NCBI GenBank assembly: GCA_029959605.1
Contig: JASCOC010000015.1
Location: 1 to 64,000 of the forward strand
Length of the DNA stretch: 64,000 bases
Direction: 5' to 3'
Source: Lysobacteraceae bacterium PS02340
Lineage (GTDB): Bacteria; Pseudomonadota; Gammaproteobacteria; Xanthomonadales; Xanthomonadaceae
Part shown: in pieces, positions 59,190 through 64,000 of the stretch
Layout: the number at the start of each line of letters is the position of its first letter
Position numbering within the stretch: the stretch's first letter is position 1
The notes under the pieces: model-generated
Told to the model about the DNA's origin: nothing
What the model saw: only the letters and a program-made list of their open reading frames with translations
Database searches by the model: none
Translations under genes and position numbers: made by a program

Positions 59190-60782
59190 TCACGGCTCGT
59201 AGAGGTCCGCAGCTGTCAGTCTGTCGACGAGCGGCGCGAGTCCGACGACGTGCCTGCGCGAATTGCGGACCGAGCGCGCGTGTACCGGCTCGCGTACCTG
59301 CGCCGCGCTTGCGGTCGCGAACACCGCGCCCTTGTCGGGCACGCTCAGGGCAGCCGGCGTCCACGCCAGACCGCACCAGTCGTAGATGCGCCGCGACTGC
59401 GCTTCTGGATCGGTGACCAGATCCTCGTAACGCACATCGAGGATGGCGCCCGGCATCACCGCATGCCAGTGCGCCATCAGGCGGCGATATGCGATGAAGT
59501 AGTCGGCCAGTTCGACCTGGTCGTACGAGAACTCGTAGGCGTTGAAGAACAGCGTCTTGAAAATTGCGTAGCAACTGTCCAGCGGATCGCGCACCAGGTG
59601 GATGATCTTCGCATTCGGGAGCGATTTGCGGATCACGCCCGAGTACATGAAATTGGCGGGCATCTTGTCGATGAAACGGGAACTCCCGCCGGCCATCTGT
59701 CGCGCGCCCTGCATGTACTGCGCACCCAGCGCCGCGAAATCCAGCTGCAGCGATGCCTCGGCCAGCGTGATCCCAGGATCGGCGGCCTGCAGCTTCCGGA
59801 TCCCGCTGCTCATCAGAAAGCCGAAATCCGTCAGCTCTCCTGCGTTCTTCACCTCACCCGACTGCAGGAGCATGCGTTCTGCCAGAGTAGTGCCCGTGCG
59901 AGGCATCCCCAGAATGAAGATGGCACCCTCCCCTTCCGATCCGGCCACCGGCGCGGACATGGCAGACGAATCCATCACGGCCTGGATTTCGTCGAGCGTC
60001 GCGTAGAAACCGGCGGGGTCGTAGCGCAACGTCCCACGTCGCGCTTTGGCACCCGCGACGATCGCGGCGAACGATCTGTCGTGCGCTCCAAGGTCCTCGA
60101 GCTCCTTCCCCAGCGCGTACAGCGCGCAGGCCCGATCCTCTTCGCGATCGAATCCGGCTGCCAGCCGCGATTCGATGTCGGAAACATGGTTGCGATCCGG
60201 CGTCTGGCGACCCAGCGTGGCGCGCAGGTAGATCACCGCGCCCGCTTGCGGCGAGGTCTCCAGCACCCGATTCAAATCCGTCTCGGCCTCCGCCGCCTGA
60301 CCTGCATAGAAGCGGGCGACCGCGAGGTCGTATCGCCATGCCGCGCGATCGCCTACCAGCGCCAGCGCCCGCTCGTAATGCGCGATCGCCGGTGCCAGCA
60401 GGTTGTGGTGGTAGTAGAGCTTGCCGATCTGCCAGAGCAGGGTCGCGTCGCTGCCCGCCTGTGCGGAAAGTGTCTCCGCCAATGCTGCCACCTCATCGCG
60501 ACGGTAGGCGCGCGACAGCAACCAGGCTTTCTTGATCTTGTGCTGCGCGTCGTCCGACAGCGCGATGGCGGTGTCGATCGCCGCCAGCGCACCCGTCAAA
60601 TCGTCGGCAAGACGATTGGCCTCGGCGGAAAACGCGAATACCTGCGCCTGTTCCGGATATGTCTCAGCGAGCGTACGTGCGTGTGCAACCGCGTCGCCGA
60701 TCCGGCCCCGCCTCAGCAAGTCGTAACCCGCCCTGATCTGGCCGGGAAAATCCGGTGCCGCCTGTGCCGTTGGCTGGTTCAT
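59190..60782 (-). CDS. TPR-repeat sulfotransferase family protein
   Basis: A 530-residue protein with an N-terminal half of TPR-like helical repeats (residues about 10-180) and a C-terminal PAPS-dependent sulfotransferase domain. The 5-prime phosphosulfate loop is FILGMPRTGTTLAERMLL, with the key residues 292-299, and the 3-prime phosphate binding segment is IIHLVRDPLDSCYAIF. No signal peptide or membrane helix was seen, so it should act in the cytoplasm. It is divergent from a TonB-dependent receptor, an arrangement common in xanthomonads and other receptor-rich proteobacteria. The acceptor substrate is unknown. Confidence 0.85.
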   Translation of the reverse strand: MNQPTAQAAPDFPGQIRAGYDLLRRGRIGDAVAHARTLAETYPEQAQVFAFSAEANRLADDLTGALAAIDTAIALSDDAQHKIKKAWLLSRAYRRDEVAALAETLSAQAGSDATLLWQIGKLYYHHNLLAPAIAHYERALALVGDRAAWRYDLAVARFYAGQAAEAETDLNRVLETSPQAGAVIYLRATLGRQTPDRNHVSDIESRLAAGFDREEDRACALYALGKELEDLGAHDRSFAAIVAGAKARRGTLRYDPAGFYATLDEIQAVMDSSAMSAPVAGSEGEGAIFILGMPRTGTTLAERMLLQSGEVKNAGELTDFGFLMSSGIRKLQAADPGITLAEASLQLDFAALGAQYMQGARQMAGGSSRFIDKMPANFMYSGVIRKSLPNAKIIHLVRDPLDSCYAIFKTLFFNAYEFSYDQVELADYFIAYRRLMAHWHAVMPGAILDVRYEDLVTDPEAQSRRIYDWCGLAWTPAALSVPDKGAVFATASAAQVREPVHARSVRNSRRHVVGLAPLVDRLTAADLYEP

Positions 60783-60901
60783 CTGGTCTCTCGGTAAGTA
60801 GCGAAATCCCTACCCGCTCATCACGCCTGCCTGACAGCAGCTTCGGGCTCCCGACGCTTGCGTCAGGAAGGAAGAAAAGTGACCGCATTGTTAAAAAGGC
60901 A

Positions 60902-60931
60902 TTGCATTCAACGAATGTTCATCAGTAGTAT
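60902..60931 (+). promoter_or_regulatory. possible promoter of the TonB receptor
   Basis: TTGCAT (60902-60907) and TAGTAT (60926-60931) are separated by 18 bp in the unusually AT-rich stretch between the divergent genes. It would give a leader of about 60 nt before the receptor. The -10 is a weak match, so this is tentative. Confidence 0.35.
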
Positions 60932-60999
60932 CGTTCAGCAACGATTTCAGTTCCACTCCAATTTTATTGTAACCAATTGTTTCGAAAGGAGATATTGCA

Positions 61000-63900
61000 A
61001 TGCCTCGTCGCCAGTCCAACCCCGCCCTTCGTGTCAACAGAAGTCCGTTGACGATTGCGCTGGCAACAGCGTTGCTGTTTCCGCTCGGCACCGCATACGC
61101 CCAGACCACGACCACCACGGATGAGCAGGAAGCGACGGCGGAGACCCGCTCGACGAGCGCGTCGACGCTGGACACCGTGACCGTCACGGGCTCGCGCATC
61201 GCCAAGAGCTCGTACAACTCGGTGTCGCCCGTCCAGGTCATCACCCGTGAAGAGTCGACGATCGCAGGCTTCGCCTCGACCGCCGGCATGCTGCAGAGCA
61301 ACGCGGTGACCGGCGGCTCGGACCAGATCAACAATGCGTACGGCGGGTTCGTCGTCAACGGTGGTCCCGGCGTCAACACGCTGTCCCTCCGCGGTCTCGG
61401 CGCCACGCGCACGCTGATCATGCTCAACGGTCGCCGCATGGCGCCGGCAGGCTCGCGCGGCGCGGTCGGTTCGGTCGACTTGAACACCTTGCCCAGCATC
61501 ATGGTCGACCACGTCGAAGTCCTGAAGGACGGCGCGTCGGCGATCTACGGCTCCGATGCCGTGGCAGGCGTGGTGAACGTCGTGACCAAGAACAAGGTCG
61601 ATGGCGTGGAAGTGGAGTTCGGTACCAACGTCACCCAGAACGGTGGCGGCGCCGAAAATCGCTGGGGCCTGCTGTTCGGCACCAGCGGCGACCGCTGGCG
61701 TGTCTCGGGCTCGCTGGAAATCTACGACCGCGATGCGATCGAACTGGGCCAGCGCGACTGGGCGAGCAAGTGCCCGCGCCCGCTGCTCGGCCGTGATCCG
61801 GCTACGGGCCAGTTCGGCGCCGACGACTACATCGACCCGACCACCGGCGAGCCGAAGTGCTGGGGCCTGGATGCGGGTGGCGTGACCATCAACACGCTCG
61901 GCACCGCATATCTGCTGGGCCGCCCCGGTCTGGGCAGCCTCGGCTATTACGGCACCTATGACCCGGGCAACCTGCCGCCGGGCGGCTTCGACTATTTCAA
62001 CCGCTGGCGCCCGAACGCAGCCATCACCGATGGTGATCTGCCGGGCTACGAAGGCGTCGACTACGAGGGCCGTACGACGTTCGACCCGTTGATGAAGAAA
62101 GAGCAGTTCATTTCGCCCACCACCAACATCACCGGCTTCCTCCAGGGCAGCATGGACTTGAATGTGCTCGGCAATGCCGAGGCGTATTTCGAGATCCTGG
62201 CAACCCGCCGCGAGTCATCGCAGACCGGCTATCTGCAGCACAGCCTGGACTACCCCGTACGCAGCCCGCTGCTCGGTAATCTCGCGGGTCTGCCTACCTT
62301 CGCAGCGGCGCCGGCGGACGGCTCGACCGGCGGCCGCGCCATTGCGGCGCGTGCCTTCATCGGCTGGGGTCTCTACGGCAGCAAGCAAGAAGTGGACTTC
62401 GGCCGCTACACCGCTGGCCTGCGTGGTGACCTGGGTACTTCGTGGACCTACGACGGCTACGTCAGCTACGGCCGCTCCGACGCGGATTACTACACCAGCA
62501 ACCGCCTGACCAACCGCATCGCCAAGAGCCTGGACGTCGTATCCGACGGCAACGGCGGCTTCGTTTGTCGCGATACCTCCGACGGGTGCGTCGCTGCGCC
62601 GGTGCTGAGCGCGTCTGTGGTCGGCGGCAACCTGCCGCAGGCCTACCGCAACTACATCATGCAGCAGACCCGCGGCTCGACCGTCTTCGAAGAGAAGACC
62701 GCGCACTTCGGTGTCACCGGTCCGCTGTTCGACATTCCGTTCGGTGGTTCCGTCGCCGCAGCGTTCGGCGTCGAGTATCGCGAGAGCGAAATCGACGACA
62801 CCCCGGACATCAACTCGATCAACAACAATCTGTACAGCTTCACCGCGTCGACGCCCACCCGTGGCAAGGACACGGTGCAGGAAGCCTACGGCGAGCTCGA
62901 AGTGCCGTTGCTCTCGGGCCTGCCGGGCGCACGTGAGCTGACCTTCAACATGTCGGCCCGCTATACCGATTACGACTCCTACGGCAGCGACAAGACTTGG
63001 AAGCTGGGCGCGTTGTGGACCCCGGTCGACTGGCTCTCGTTCCGCGTGTCGAACGGCACCTCGTTCCGCGCACCTGCGCTGTTCGAGCAGTTCCTCGGCG
63101 CGAGCAGCGGCTTCGCAAGCTCCAATAGCGATCCCTGCAACGGCTGGGGTGGCCTGACCGATCAGACCAGCAACCGTTACCTGAACTGCTCGAGCCTCGG
63201 CCTGGCGCCGAACTTCCAGCAGAACAACAGCGTCACCGTGTTTACGCGGGGCGGCGCTGAAACGGGCCTGACGGCGGAAACATCGACGTCGAAGACTGCA
63301 GGCCTCGTGCTGCAGCCGGAATTCGGCTCGGGCTTCGGTGATCTGTCCTTCGCGGCCGACTACTTCGAAACCGAAGTTTCGAACGGCGTGTCCCTGCTGA
63401 CCGGTGCCCAGATCCTTGAGCTCTGCTATGCACAGCCCGTTTCGGAGTTCAACGCTGGCGCCGGCTACTGCGGCTTCGTGCAGCGCGCGCCGAACAATAC
63501 GCTGACCGTCACCACCGGCTACATCAACGTTGCCCGTGACAAGGTGCGTGGTTGGGACTTCAACCTGCGCTACAGCCGCGACATCGGTCAGGGCCAGTTC
63601 GTCGCCAACGCCGCGGTGACCCACTTCCTCGAACAGGGCGGCCAGACGCTGCCGACGATCGAGTACCGGGACTTCAACGGTAACCTTGGCAGCCCTGACT
63701 ACACCGGTCAGCTGGACCTGAACTACACCGTCCGCAACTGGCGCGTGCGTTATGGCCTCAACTGGGTCGGCGCCGTCGAAAGCTACTCGTACTACGACCG
63801 GTATTTCGACACCGACTACCGTGACACCTACCTGATGGAAGCGGATGACTACTTCACCCACGACCTCTCGGTTCGCTACTCCGGCGATGACTGGTCGGTG

Positions 63901-64000
63901 ACCGGCGGCGCACGCAATATCGCCGACAAGGACCCGCCGCGTGTTTCGACGGGCGCCTATACGACCATCGGCAACGCGCCGTTGTACAGCGGCTACGACT
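61000..64000 (+). CDS. TonB-dependent receptor, 3-prime end outside window
   Basis: A large outer-membrane receptor, about 1000 codons are visible and the frame continues past the window. Start ATG 61000 is preceded by a strong Shine-Dalgarno site, AAAGGAG. A signal peptide ends near residue 34 (cleavage after AYA). A TonB-box-like segment, LDTVTVTGSRI, is near residue 59. The plug has LRGLGATRTLIMLNGRRMAP and HVEVLKDGASAIYGSDAVAG. The rest alternates like a 22-strand barrel with aromatic residues. Its ligand is unknown. The divergent sulfotransferase suggests a system specific to this receptor class. Confidence 0.93.
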   Translation, partial: MPRRQSNPALRVNRSPLTIALATALLFPLGTAYAQTTTTTDEQEATAETRSTSASTLDTVTVTGSRIAKSSYNSVSPVQVITREESTIAGFASTAGMLQSNAVTGGSDQINNAYGGFVVNGGPGVNTLSLRGLGATRTLIMLNGRRMAPAGSRGAVGSVDLNTLPSIMVDHVEVLKDGASAIYGSDAVAGVVNVVTKNKVDGVEVEFGTNVTQNGGGAENRWGLLFGTSGDRWRVSGSLEIYDRDAIELGQRDWASKCPRPLLGRDPATGQFGADDYIDPTTGEPKCWGLDAGGVTINTLGTAYLLGRPGLGSLGYYGTYDPGNLPPGGFDYFNRWRPNAAITDGDLPGYEGVDYEGRTTFDPLMKKEQFISPTTNITGFLQGSMDLNVLGNAEAYFEILATRRESSQTGYLQHSLDYPVRSPLLGNLAGLPTFAAAPADGSTGGRAIAARAFIGWGLYGSKQEVDFGRYTAGLRGDLGTSWTYDGYVSYGRSDADYYTSNRLTNRIAKSLDVVSDGNGGFVCRDTSDGCVAAPVLSASVVGGNLPQAYRNYIMQQTRGSTVFEEKTAHFGVTGPLFDIPFGGSVAAAFGVEYRESEIDDTPDINSINNNLYSFTASTPTRGKDTVQEAYGELEVPLLSGLPGARELTFNMSARYTDYDSYGSDKTWKLGALWTPVDWLSFRVSNGTSFRAPALFEQFLGASSGFASSNSDPCNGWGGLTDQTSNRYLNCSSLGLAPNFQQNNSVTVFTRGGAETGLTAETSTSKTAGLVLQPEFGSGFGDLSFAADYFETEVSNGVSLLTGAQILELCYAQPVSEFNAGAGYCGFVQRAPNNTLTVTTGYINVARDKVRGWDFNLRYSRDIGQGQFVANAAVTHFLEQGGQTLPTIEYRDFNGNLGSPDYTGQLDLNYTVRNWRVRYGLNWVGAVESYSYYDRYFDTDYRDTYLMEADDYFTHDLSVRYSGDDWSVTGGARNIADKDPPRVSTGAYTTIGNAPLYSGYD

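Overview
The window is GC-rich chromosomal DNA of a gammaproteobacterium of the Xanthomonadaceae/Lysobacteraceae (Lysobacter- or Luteimonas-like). The evidence is a FabV-type enoyl-ACP reductase, a TrpI-regulated trpBA locus unlinked to other trp genes, the tpiA-secG-tRNA-Leu-nuoA-N-tRNA-fMet-rimP-nusA-infB gene order, a TPR-sulfotransferase next to a TonB-dependent receptor, and xanthomonad-style palindromic intergenic repeats. No phage, integron, CRISPR array or insertion sequence was seen. This is mostly core genome with dense operons that often use 4-nt start/stop overlaps.

Layout. 1-629: gene-free DNA with hairpin repeats and a hexamer tract. 630-4388: fabV, a cytochrome b561 and asnB. 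The asnB leader (4445-4598) encodes a 31-residue peptide with six Asn codons, followed by mutually exclusive hairpins and a terminator; I read this as asparagine-sensing transcription attenuation and consider it the most interesting item here. 4702-6111: a DctA-type symporter. 6427-15807 (minus strand): initiator tRNA, rimP, nusA, infB, rbfA, truB, rpsO and pnp, the classic metY-nusA-infB translation/RNA-decay cluster. 15929-30798: all fourteen genes of respiratory complex I (nuoA-N) in one operon. 31142-36942: tRNA-Leu(GAG), secG, tpiA, a 2-oxoglutarate/Fe(II) oxygenase, glmM, accD and trpA.

36987-41226: trpB and a small secreted protein inserted between trpB and trpA, the divergent activator trpI, then trpF and truA. 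41235-46513: fimV, asd, a D-2-hydroxyacid dehydrogenase and aroC. 46660-46827 is a MITE-like element with 26-bp inverted termini. 46853-53955: prmB, a SenC/Sco copper chaperone coupled to psd, a lytic transglycosylase, and a yjgR-greB-lipoprotein operon. 54049-59137: a small secreted protein, rimO, a dienelactone hydrolase with a HIT protein, an RDD membrane protein, dcd and apbC/mrp. 59190-64000: a TPR-sulfotransferase diverging from a TonB-dependent receptor that runs off the window.

Compared with the E. coli order (glmM, secG, leuU, metY, rimP, nusA, infB), the same neighbourhood is present but the whole nuo operon lies between the Leu and fMet tRNA genes. Minus-strand genes dominate from 630 to 46513. 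Promoters with recognisable -35/-10 elements could be proposed for the initiator tRNA, nuoA, rpsO and (weakly) the TonB receptor. Functional calls rest on recognising protein families by eye; no database search was run.
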